In this document: one piece after another, positions 34,393 through 40,249 of the stretch
How positions within the stretch are numbered: the first letter of the stretch is position 1
Layout of the letters: every line of letters begins with the position of its first letter
DNA from: UBA967 sp044375555
GTDB taxonomy: Bacteria; Verrucomicrobiota; Verrucomicrobiia; Chthoniobacterales; Terrimicrobiaceae
Direction: 5' to 3'
NCBI GenBank assembly: GCA_044375555.1
Contig: JBILML010000013.1
Location: 5,581-69,580 of the forward strand
DNA length: 64,000 nt
Program-made: the position numbers and the translations under genes
The notes under the pieces: model-generated
Told to the model about the DNA's origin: nothing
Databases searched by the model: none
What the model saw: the letters and a program-made list of their open reading frames with translations, nothing else

Positions 34393-35496
34393 ATGAAAAA
34401 TCCTACATTCCCGTTACTTGCACTATTCTTTGCCATGTCGTCTTTGCACGGCCAAGAACCAGAAGACATCTCACCTCACATCAAGACAATCATCAATGGT
34501 TCCGGAGTTCCTGCTCTCGCTGCAGCGGCCGTTCTTGATGGAAAAATTGTTTCGCTTGGTGCTGCCGGAGTTCGAAAGAAGGGCGATCCCATTGCCGTCA
34601 CAACGGAAGACAAGTTTCACATAGGCTCGTGCACCAAGTCTATGACTGCGACCTTGGGCGCAATCCTCATTGAGGATGGCAAGCTCCAGTGGGATACTAA
34701 GTTATCAGAGGTATTTCACGATCTGGATATCCACGAAGACTACAAGAATGTCACGTTTGACCAGTTGGTGACGAACACCGCTGGGGTTCCCGGAGACATT
34801 CAGCCTGACTTATGGTCGGCTCTTTGGAAAAGGGAAGGAAGTGAAAGAGCCCAGAGACTACGGCTTGTTCAAGGAATTCTTCGAGAGCCACCAGCTTACA
34901 AGCCTGGTTCTGATCAAGTCTACTCGAATGCTGGTTTTTCAATCGCAGGAGCTATGCTTGAGGCGATTACGGATAGGTCGTATGAAGAGTTGCTTACCGA
35001 AAGGCTGTTCAATCCTTTAGGAATGACCAGTGGAGGTTTCCGGGCACCGGCTAGCAACGGTCACGTTGATCAGCCATACGGGCATACGAAATCGTTCTTT
35101 ATGGTAAGCCCCGCCGATCCAGAACCCAAAGGCGATAACCCGCCGGCAATTGCACCCGCAGGGGCTGTGCACTGTTCGGTTTTGGATTTTGCTAGGTATG
35201 CCCTGTTACATTTGGCAAAAGCTGACAAAGGAAATTTAACAAACAAGTCCTTAGATAAACTACATGAATCAATCCAAGGTAAAGATTATGGACGGGGCTG
35301 GGTAGTCACAAATCGCCCTTGGGCAAAGGGAAGAGCAATTACTCATGCAGGATCAAACACGATGTTCTACGCCGTAATTTGGATCGCCCCTGAGCGTGAG
35401 TTCGCAGCAGTTGCAATGTGTAATTATGGAGATCAAGAAGGATTCACAAAGTGCGACGAAACTATTGGCTACTTAATAAAGAGACACCTAAAATGA
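34393..35496 (+). CDS. Serine beta-lactamase-fold protein (class C/esterase/PBP-like), integron cassette 1
   Basis: A 367-residue protein with a signal peptide (residues about 1-20). The three motifs of the fold are present: SCTK with Ser79 and Lys82, YSN at 177-179, and HAG at 318-320 in place of KTG. This fold includes class C beta-lactamases, D-Ala carboxypeptidases and esterases; HAG is common in the last two, so antibiotic resistance should not be assumed. The ATG lies six bases inside the cassette boundary and the stop is three bases before the attC, the tight packing of a true gene cassette. It is more AT-rich than pgi. Confidence 0.85.
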   Translation: MKNPTFPLLALFFAMSSLHGQEPEDISPHIKTIINGSGVPALAAAAVLDGKIVSLGAAGVRKKGDPIAVTTEDKFHIGSCTKSMTATLGAILIEDGKLQWDTKLSEVFHDLDIHEDYKNVTFDQLVTNTAGVPGDIQPDLWSALWKREGSERAQRLRLVQGILREPPAYKPGSDQVYSNAGFSIAGAMLEAITDRSYEELLTERLFNPLGMTSGGFRAPASNGHVDQPYGHTKSFFMVSPADPEPKGDNPPAIAPAGAVHCSVLDFARYALLHLAKADKGNLTNKSLDKLHESIQGKDYGRGWVVTNRPWAKGRAITHAGSNTMFYAVIWIAPEREFAAVAMCNYGDQEGFTKCDETIGYLIKRHLK

Positions 35497-35498
35497 AA

Positions 35499-35599
35499 TG
35501 CGAACAAGTCACTGGAGCGAACGCTCTACATGCGGCACTTCGGCTGCGGCGCAGCCTCGGGTGCCACATTCCGAGCGTCCCTCAGTTCTGGCGTTAGGC
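35499..35599 (+). other. attC recombination site 1 of an integron cassette array
   Basis: Starts at R'' TGCGAAC (35499-35505) and ends at R' GTTAGGC (35593-35599). Between them lie paired arms: the GGAGCGAACGCTC region on the left pairs with GAGCGTCCCTCAG on the right, with unpaired bases that mark strand choice in attC folding. Inside is a second imperfect hairpin (GGCAC then GGCTGC, against GCAGCC then GTGCC). The total of about 101 bases is a usual attC length. R'' belongs to cassette 1 and R' to cassette 2, so their core sequences differ. Confidence 0.85.
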
Positions 35600-35611
35600 A
35601 GAAATCAAACC

Positions 35612-36070
35612 ATGTCATCTGTGTCGTTGATTCTAATCTCAAAATCGCCAAAAGACCCGATGGAGTCGCAAACTGAAGTCGTTGCTGTTCCCGGTCAGGG
35701 TCTTGTTGGCGATAGATACTTCAATGGAACCGGGACATTTTCGCCGAAGCCACAAAAAGCTGATTTCGAGATCACATTTATCGAATCAGAAAAGATTGAG
35801 GAGTTTGCGCGAGTGTCCGGCTTAGACTTTTCGGCTTCCCATGCTAGGCGAAATGTAGTGACCCGCGGTGTCGATCTTAACGCTTTAGTCGGAAAGGAGT
35901 TCTCCGTCGGGTCAGTTAGAATTAAAGGCATTAGACTTTGCGAACCATGCAATTACCTCGCAAAGATTACATATCCAGAGACACTCCGAGGGCTAGTTCA
36001 TAAAGGTGGACTTAGAGCGCAGATTTTAACATCCGGCACAATCAGAGTTGGAGATGAAATCAGAGAATGA
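35612..36070 (+). CDS. MOSC-domain protein, integron cassette 2
   Basis: A 152-residue protein made almost entirely of a MOSC domain: VPGQGLVGDRYF near residue 27, NVVTRGVDLNALVGKEF near 80, the conserved Cys in IRLCEPCNYL, and a C-terminal GLRAQILTSGTIRVGD. MOSC proteins handle sulfur bound to molybdenum cofactor or detoxify reactive compounds; short stand-alone forms are common in cassettes and plasmids. The ATG at 35612 is chosen because it starts 12 bases after the R' site and gives the normal domain start. The substrate is unknown. Confidence 0.85.
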   Translation: MSSVSLILISKSPKDPMESQTEVVAVPGQGLVGDRYFNGTGTFSPKPQKADFEITFIESEKIEEFARVSGLDFSASHARRNVVTRGVDLNALVGKEFSVGSVRIKGIRLCEPCNYLAKITYPETLRGLVHKGGLRAQILTSGTIRVGDEIRE

Positions 36071-36077
36071 AAACGGA

Positions 36078-36176
36078 GCCTAACAAATCGCTAGAGCCAA
36101 CGATCATGCTTGTCACGAATCGTGCTTACGCACGCTTCGCGCCAAGCATGATCGCGGCTCACCTTTGACGTTAGGC
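36078..36176 (+). other. attC recombination site 2 of an integron cassette array
   Basis: A textbook attC of 99 bases. R'' GCCTAAC is at 36078-36084 and R' GTTAGGC at 36170-36176, exact complements. The inner arms CGATCATGCTTG and CAAGCATGATCG are perfect complements, with AGAGCCA against GGCTCA forming the L-boxes and one extra base on one strand. R'' starts seven bases after the MOSC stop, and the following cupin gene starts seven bases after R'. Confidence 0.92.
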
Positions 36177-36183
36177 AGAAAAT

Positions 36184-36546
36184 ATGAATCCCGTAAATCT
36201 TACCGATAAATTCGCGCAAATCACGGAACATTGGCGCCCGAAAGTCGTTGCGGAGCTCAATCGACAAGAGCTGAAGCTCGCGAAGTTTCAGGGCGTATTT
36301 CCATGGCATCATCACGAAACAGAAGATGAGCTTTTTCTCGTTTGGCGTGGAAAGATGCGAATCGAGTTTCGCGATAAAGTTGTCGAATTAAATGAAGGCG
36401 ATCTTTGCGTTGTTCCTCATGGCGTAGAGCATCGAACAGCTGCTGATGATGAAGCATCCGTTCTTATATTTGAACCAGCTGCTACATTAAACACCGGAAA
36501 TATAATAGATCAAAAATTTACCGCTCCAGTAGGCGTAAAAATATGA
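36184..36546 (+). CDS. Cupin-domain protein, integron cassette 3
   Basis: A 120-residue single-domain cupin. FPWHHHETEDELFLVWRGK carries the His/His/Glu metal ligands of motif 1, and LCVVPHGVEHRTAADDE carries the His of motif 2. Small cupins of this kind (mannose-6-phosphate-isomerase-like) can be isomerases, dioxygenases or simple binding proteins; the function is open. It starts directly after an R' site, which makes it the third cassette, but the attC expected after its stop is missing: the sequence runs AAACGG as in cassette 2 and then changes. Confidence 0.85.
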   Translation: MNPVNLTDKFAQITEHWRPKVVAELNRQELKLAKFQGVFPWHHHETEDELFLVWRGKMRIEFRDKVVELNEGDLCVVPHGVEHRTAADDEASVLIFEPAATLNTGNIIDQKFTAPVGVKI

Positions 36547-36550
36547 AAAC

Positions 36551-36577
36551 GGGGAATAAGGGTCAGGGTGCATTTTC
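36551..36577 (+). repeat. Short interspersed motif, copy A
   Basis: Contains AAGGGTCAGGGTGCATTTT, related to copies B, C and D (core AAGGG, TCAGG, then an A/T-rich part). It sits exactly where the attC of the cupin cassette should be. It is the most diverged of the four copies. It may mark the left end of a second insertion. Confidence 0.45.
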
Positions 36578-36622
36578 TTTCACTTTAGTTGATGATTAAC
36601 CACAAATTGGGGTCCAAATAAA

Positions 36623-37051
36623 ATGCATATGAAAACCACAACACTGATAAAATCCCTTCTTCTTATTTGCGCTGTTGGGATCTTTGCAGGCACAGCACAC
36701 GCAGATGAGGAGACCGATGCCGCCGTAGCCGCAGCCAAGGAGTGGTTGGCACTCGTCGATTCCAAAGAATATAAAAAAAGTTGGCAGGAGGCCGCGCCAT
36801 TCTTCAAAAAGCATGTAAATGAGAAACAATGGGAAGAACAGATTTCCTCGGTTCGTGGGCCACTTGGCAAAGCGGAATCAAGGGAATTGCTCGGAGCGCA
36901 GTTCACCACAGCACTTCCAGGCGCACCCGAAGGAGCGTATGTTGTGATCCAGTTTAAAACGAACTTTGCAAACAAGCGTGATTCAGTTGAGACGATTACG
37001 CCCATGATGGCGGATGGTTCTTGGCGGGTCTCTGGCTACTTCATCAAATAA
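36623..37051 (+). CDS. Secreted DUF4019-family protein
   Basis: A 142-residue protein with a clean signal peptide (cleavage expected after AHA, about residue 27). The mature part reads AAKEWLALVDSKEYKKSWQEAAPFFK and ends SWRVSGYFIK, which fits DUF4019, a family of small exported proteins of unknown function. A second ATG two codons in may be the start. It lies among cassette-like genes and has codon use unlike the surrounding core genome. Confidence 0.8.
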   Translation: MHMKTTTLIKSLLLICAVGIFAGTAHADEETDAAVAAAKEWLALVDSKEYKKSWQEAAPFFKKHVNEKQWEEQISSVRGPLGKAESRELLGAQFTTALPGAPEGAYVVIQFKTNFANKRDSVETITPMMADGSWRVSGYFIK

Positions 37052-37090
37052 AACAGCCGAACAATTCGATCCACCGAATGGCTACCCGTT

Positions 37091-37118
37091 AAAGGGATCA
37101 GGCATAAATTATTGACCC
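37091..37118 (+). repeat. Short interspersed motif, copy B (left inverted repeat of the HD gene unit)
   Basis: A 28-base motif beginning AAAGGGATCAGGC and ending TTATTGACCC. It matches the reverse complement of copy D with one base missing and about three changes, and that of copy C with a few more changes. Copies B and D lie on either side of the HD-domain gene in opposite orientation. Confidence 0.7.
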
Positions 37119-37180
37119 GATCTTGCGATTGCACTTACCTCACGGCTGCCGTGACTTGCAGGCGTGAAACAAGAAAATCA

Positions 37181-37206
37181 TGTCAATATTTAACTCCTGC
37201 CCTTTT
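37181..37206 (-). repeat. Short interspersed motif, copy C
   Basis: Read on the minus strand it starts AAAAGGGCAGGAG and ends AAATATTGACA, clearly the same motif as copy B. B and C form an inverted pair about 115 bases long overall, with a CACGGC/GCCGTG hairpin in the middle (about 37140-37153). It ends 20 bases before the start of the HD gene. Confidence 0.6.
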
Positions 37207-37226
37207 TCACAACGTTCTCCAAAAAA

Positions 37227-37769
37227 ATGAACTCAATCGTTACAGAGATCGAACTCGTCGAGGAAATTATTGGGAGCCACAAAGAGCACATGGGCGACCA
37301 ATTTCTTCCCTATAAGAACCACGTTTATCGAGTGCTTAACTTCTGTTTCATGTTTCACGAGCCGTCCCCTGAGGAGGCCGACAAACTAGCAATTGCAGCA
37401 GCATTTCACGACCTCGGCATGTGGCCAGGCGATCAAATTGACTATCTCGACCCTTCTATCGAGTTGGCGAGGACGTATCTCCTGCACACGAAGCGTGATG
37501 AATGGGTCGAAGAGGTTTCACTTATGATCGAGTTTCACCATCGATTTAGAAGTTGCCCGAAAGAATTTCCCCAACTTGTCGAAGTAATTCGGCGGGGAGA
37601 CTGGGTTGACGCTACAAAAGGCTTTCGCCGATTCGGGCTCAAAAGGACTGAGATTCGGCGAGTGCAAGACACGATCGAGAATCTTGGATTCCACGACAAC
37701 TTGGTGAGAATTACGAAAAAGGAGTTTTGGAAGCGACCTTTCAATCCCCTTCCAATGATGAAATGGTAG
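37227..37769 (+). CDS. HD-domain protein
   Basis: A 180-residue protein with HD-superfamily spacing: a His in KNHVYRVLNFC, the His-Asp pair in AAAFHDLGMW (about residue 61), and a later His in IEFHHRFRS. HD proteins are metal-dependent phosphohydrolases acting on nucleotides, including alarmones or cyclic nucleotides. The substrate is unknown. It is flanked by copies B/C on the left and D on the right of an inverted motif, so it may be a mobile unit of its own. Confidence 0.75.
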   Translation: MNSIVTEIELVEEIIGSHKEHMGDQFLPYKNHVYRVLNFCFMFHEPSPEEADKLAIAAAFHDLGMWPGDQIDYLDPSIELARTYLLHTKRDEWVEEVSLMIEFHHRFRSCPKEFPQLVEVIRRGDWVDATKGFRRFGLKRTEIRRVQDTIENLGFHDNLVRITKKEFWKRPFNPLPMMKW

Positions 37770-37787
37770 CAGAAAAAAATAGTTAAG

Positions 37788-37815
37788 GGGGTCAATAACT
37801 TATCCCTGCCCCTTT
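37788..37815 (-). repeat. Short interspersed motif, copy D (right inverted repeat of the HD gene unit)
   Basis: Read on the minus strand it starts AAAGGGGCAGGGATAAG and ends TTATTGACCCC, the closest relative of copy B. It lies 18 bases after the HD gene stop. B and D enclose the HD gene like terminal inverted repeats. No target-site duplication is obvious outside them. Confidence 0.7.
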
Positions 37816-37829
37816 TTCCTTGGTTCGGA

Positions 37830-38372
37830 TTAGCGACTTGCCTTAGCCTTACCTATAACATACTCGGCCTGTGGCAGGTGCAGCCCTAGATGGAAAGTAA
37901 ACATACAGTTCCATTTGTGCGCATCAAAATTTCCAAAGACCGGATGCGGAGAAGTGCCCGTGCCTCGCAACCGCTTCAAACTCTTGACGGCTTTAATATG
38001 GCTGGTGATCGAATCAGCAAAATCCTTGAATTGTGAGGCATCTGCCAACAACGAGGGCATGACATCCGTCTTGGGATTGATCGTGGCCGGACCGCTCAAT
38101 TCCTCACCTCTTGCAAGTTGAACGACTGTGGCTGTCATGCTTCTGTTCACAATGGCGTTGTGTTCCAAGATCATAAAGAATGACCATTTTCGCATATCTT
38201 CATCGACGCCCCTCATTGGTGGGACTTCGATGCAACGCTGCCCAGCTTCTTTCGATAATCCGTCGGCAAGTTTTGCATATTGCCTCAAGATAAGTTCGCT
38301 TTTTTCCAGCGCTTTTTTGCGACTTGTGAAAGTAAAAAGCGTCCGAATTGCAGTTTTGATCAGTAGGTTCAT
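37830..38372 (-). CDS. DinB-superfamily protein
   Basis: A 180-residue helical-bundle protein. The C-terminal HPVFGNFDAHKWNCMFTFHLGLHLPQ matches the DinB-like pattern 'HP-FG-L---W----H--HHLRQ', and an earlier His lies in MILEHNAIVN; together these could bind a metal. Members include thiol-dependent S-transferases, but most are uncharacterised. It is the only minus-strand gene among the small accessory genes between pgi and rho. Confidence 0.7.
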   Translation of the reverse strand: MNLLIKTAIRTLFTFTSRKKALEKSELILRQYAKLADGLSKEAGQRCIEVPPMRGVDEDMRKWSFFMILEHNAIVNRSMTATVVQLARGEELSGPATINPKTDVMPSLLADASQFKDFADSITSHIKAVKSLKRLRGTGTSPHPVFGNFDAHKWNCMFTFHLGLHLPQAEYVIGKAKASR

Positions 38373-38428
38373 TTATGCGGAATTTTAGTGGTCAGCAATC
38401 CCTGAAAGGCGATGGCTGTAGGGGATTT

Positions 38429-38531
38429 TACCAATGTCTTTTGGAAAGGCGACTTTCGGAGGTTTTATTGTAGGGCAGGCGTCTCGCCTGCCATCGAACG
38501 ACTTACGCTCGCAGGCGAGACGCCCGCGCTG
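38429..38531. repeat. Palindromic interspersed repeat, copy 1
   Basis: A unit beginning TACCAATGTCTT, followed by a divergent spacer and then a strong palindrome. The left arm is 38471-38491 (core CAGGCGTCTCGCCTGC) and the right arm 38511-38531 (GCAGGCGAGACGC). The same layout occurs at 39799-39905. Short frames reading through it give peptides such as VGQASRLPS, which should not be taken as genes. It resembles non-autonomous palindromic elements. No transposase is near. Confidence 0.8.
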
Positions 38532-38718
38532 CTTTCAAAAGCCCATCAGCGGACTGCTGGAGATATCACTGCTCGCAGAAGGTGTAGGCCTGCATTCCCT
38601 TGACCAGCCATATCGAAACGCGTTCCGCGTTCCGCTACAGGAATCGCCATTTTCGGATTTATCCACAAACACCAAGAGAATCCTTGTAAATTAGAAATAC
38701 GAAATCTGATTTACTCGA

Positions 38719-38966
38719 ATGATTTCCCGGAAATGCCTGCTGATTTCCGTTCAGAAAGGGTTGATTGAAAATCCTGGAGTCGAGGTTTTGGGGCAGCGGC
38801 AGTGCGGAAAGACGACTTTAGCGAGGCAAGTGACAGCGGTCTTCTCCACGCCTTGCTCGAAATGAGCGATCGACAGGCGCTGTGGGGGCATCCGAAATTC
38901 GACGCGAACCGGGAGGGATTTGCACTGGAGCAAGTGCTGGCCTCGCTGCCTGCGGGAGATGCCTGA
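38719..38966 (+). pseudogene. AAA ATPase/DUF4143-type gene with its centre deleted
   Basis: From 38719 a short frame contains the P-loop VLGQRQCGKTTLARQV and stops soon after. One frame over, at about 38850-38966, the sequence reads ALLEMSDRQALWGHPKF and EGFALEQVLASLPAGDA, which is the beginning of the C-terminal part (DUF4143) of the same kind of protein. About 250 residues between them are missing. These ATPases are common accessory genes of unknown role. The right end runs directly into a fragment of rho. Confidence 0.75.
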
Positions 38967-38977
38967 TTTTTGGGGCG

Positions 38978-39017
38978 TTTTTGAGCAGTTCGGCGTTGGT
39001 CTGGTATTTGCGGATGA
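38978..39017 (-). pseudogene. Remnant of the 3' end of rho
   Basis: About 40 bases that match 40650-40686 at the end of rho with only a few differences (shared string AGCAGTTCGGCGTTGGT and TATTTGCGGATGA), in the same orientation. Read on the minus strand it encodes IRKYQTNAELLKN, against IRKYPTNAELLKN in Rho. It lies at the far side of the mazEF and Phd/ParE modules, about 1.6 kb from the intact gene. Confidence 0.75.
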
Positions 39018-39159
39018 GCCGAACTTGGCCTAGCGAGAAGACCTAACCACCTGTCACGCCGGATACTTTCTTGCGCCGCTCGCGGCATCCGCAGCAGCAG
39101 CGCTCCGGTGCCGGTAACCTCGAGCGTTCGTGTAATAAATGCTGCTTGAAGTTTCCGTC

Positions 39160-39190
39160 AGTATGATATATCGTCATACTCAATATGAGT
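39160..39190. promoter_or_regulatory. Likely operator of the mazEF-like operon
   Basis: Two small inverted repeats overlap the start of the antitoxin gene: AGTATGA (39160-39166) with TCATACT (39174-39180), and ACTC (39178-39181) with GAGT (39187-39190). Ribbon-helix-helix antitoxins bind such short palindromes to repress their own operon, so this is where I expect autoregulation. The second repeat covers the ATG at 39185. Confidence 0.5.
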
Positions 39191-39427
39191 GTTGCGAAAA
39201 TTGCTATCACTATGGAAGAGGGCTTGGTCGAACAGGTCGATCGGCTCGTGCGGGAGCATGTTTATCCCAACCGGAGCCGGGCGATTCAGGATGCGGTGGC
39301 CGATAAGTTGCGGCGGATGGACCGGGGGCGCTTGGCTCGCGAGTGCGCCAAGCTTGATCCGAAGTTCGAGCAAGCTCTTGCAGACGAGGGGATCGGTTCG
39401 GAGATCGAGCAATGGCCCAAATATTGA
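39185..39427 (+). CDS. Ribbon-helix-helix antitoxin (MazE/NdoAI-like)
   Basis: An 80-residue protein. KIAITMEEGLVEQVDRLVREHVYPNRSRAIQDAVADKL is a classic ribbon-helix-helix DNA-binding domain (strand, then two helices). The acidic tail ECAKLDPKFEQALADEGIG is the segment that would bind the toxin. It overlaps the MazF-like gene by 16 bases. This is the CopG-type antitoxin that partners PemK/MazF toxins in many bacteria. Confidence 0.85.
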   Translation: MSVAKIAITMEEGLVEQVDRLVREHVYPNRSRAIQDAVADKLRRMDRGRLARECAKLDPKFEQALADEGIGSEIEQWPKY

Positions 39428-39756
39428 GGGGCGACATCGTCTGGGCCGATCTGGAGCCGACACGCGGTGGCGAGCAAGCGGGGCAGCGTCCGTTTTTGAT
39501 CCTAAGCGAAGAAGTTTTCAACGAGCGGTCGGGAACAGTCATCGCGATTGCTTTAACCAGCCAGCCGCAGAAAGCCGGGTTTCCGCTCACGCTGGAGTTG
39601 CTCGATGCGAAGCTTCCCAAGCGATCGTGGGCCAAGATCAGTCAGATTCGGACCCTTTCTGTTCATCGTCTGCAAAAGAAGATCGGCAAAGCTTCGGCCG
39701 GGGAGATGGATCAGATAGTCGAAGGTTTGAACGAGCTAATCGGCGGATTAGGTTGA
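39412..39756 (+). CDS. MazF/PemK-family mRNA interferase toxin
   Basis: A 114-residue protein. ILRGDIVWADLEPTRGGEQAGQRPFLILS is the conserved N-terminus, with the catalytic Arg in the loop before the second strand. VIAIALTSQ and WAKISQIRTLSVHRL, with the second catalytic Thr/Ser region, complete the fold. The family cuts mRNA at short sequences. The length is normal and the frame is intact, so the module is probably active. Confidence 0.88.
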   Translation: MAQILRGDIVWADLEPTRGGEQAGQRPFLILSEEVFNERSGTVIAIALTSQPQKAGFPLTLELLDAKLPKRSWAKISQIRTLSVHRLQKKIGKASAGEMDQIVEGLNELIGGLG

Positions 39757-39798
39757 GGAAAGTTTGGATTTTTGGCCTGGTCCCGAAATCATTTTTAA

Positions 39799-39905
39799 TA
39801 CCAATGTCTTTAAGAAAAGCCGATTTCGGTCGCTTGATAGTAGGGCGGGCGTCTCGCCTGCAGGTGTAAATCTTATGATGTCAAGCGAGACGCCTGACCT
39901 ACTGT
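39799..39905. repeat. Palindromic interspersed repeat, copy 2
   Basis: Begins with the same TACCAATGTCTT as copy 1 at 38429 and continues with a similar spacer (GATTTCGG). The left palindrome arm is 39838-39860 (GGGCGTCTCGCCTG core) and the right arm 39882-39904 (CAAGCGAGACGCCTGACC). The two copies are alike over about 100 bases but not identical, so they are not a recent duplication. This copy separates the two toxin-antitoxin modules. Confidence 0.8.
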
Positions 39906-39957
39906 AGAATTTCGATCTACGGCCTTGGAGAGGTTGGTTTTGAGCAGATAAAATCAT

Positions 39958-39985
39958 TTGCAACCTGTAAGTAGCACTTTAGTAT
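39958..39985 (+). promoter_or_regulatory. Possible promoter of the Phd/ParE-like operon
   Basis: TTGCAA (39958-39963) and TAGTAT (39980-39985) are separated by 16 bases and lie just upstream of the ATG at 39992. If used, the transcript would be nearly leaderless. Both boxes deviate from consensus, so this is only a suggestion. Confidence 0.3.
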
Positions 39986-39991
39986 CACTCC

Positions 39992-40249
39992 ATGCGAACC
40001 GAACTCGTAACAACCTTAAAGCGCAAGGCGACTGACCTTATTTCCCAGCTTTCCACTGACCAAGAACCGGTGCTCATTACCCAGCACGGTCTCCCGGCTG
40101 CCTATCTTGTGGATGTAAAAATGTTTGAGTCTATGGAAAGCAGGTTGTCGCTTCTTGAAGGGATCGCTCGCGGGGAAAAAGCCATTCTCGAAAATCGTGT
40201 TCTTTCGCATGAGGATGCAAAACAGAGGATGGCGCGGTGGCTCGCATAA
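39992..40249 (+). CDS. Phd/YefM-like antitoxin
   Basis: An 85-residue protein. TTLKRKATDLISQL followed by EPVLITQHGLPAAYLVDVKMFESM is the Phd/YefM N-terminal fold, and the helix LSHEDAKQRMARWL would wrap the toxin. It overlaps the next gene by 13 bases. The family represses its own operon and neutralises RelE/ParE-type toxins. Confidence 0.85.
   Translation: MRTELVTTLKRKATDLISQLSTDQEPVLITQHGLPAAYLVDVKMFESMESRLSLLEGIARGEKAILENRVLSHEDAKQRMARWLA

Noticed and set aside
34393..35496. Calling the cassette gene an antibiotic-resistance beta-lactamase
   Set aside because: The HAG motif and the breadth of the family leave esterases and peptidases equally likely.
39036..39140. ACCTAAC at about 39038 followed by GC-rich inverted segments and GCGTTCG, resembling an attC site
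   Set aside because: The R' end does not match GTTRRRY and does not pair with ACCTAAC, and the inner arms do not pair in the attC pattern.
38429..39905. Small protein genes across the palindromic repeats
   Set aside because: The peptides arise from the repeat itself (GQASRL, GRASRL), differ between copies and lack start signals.
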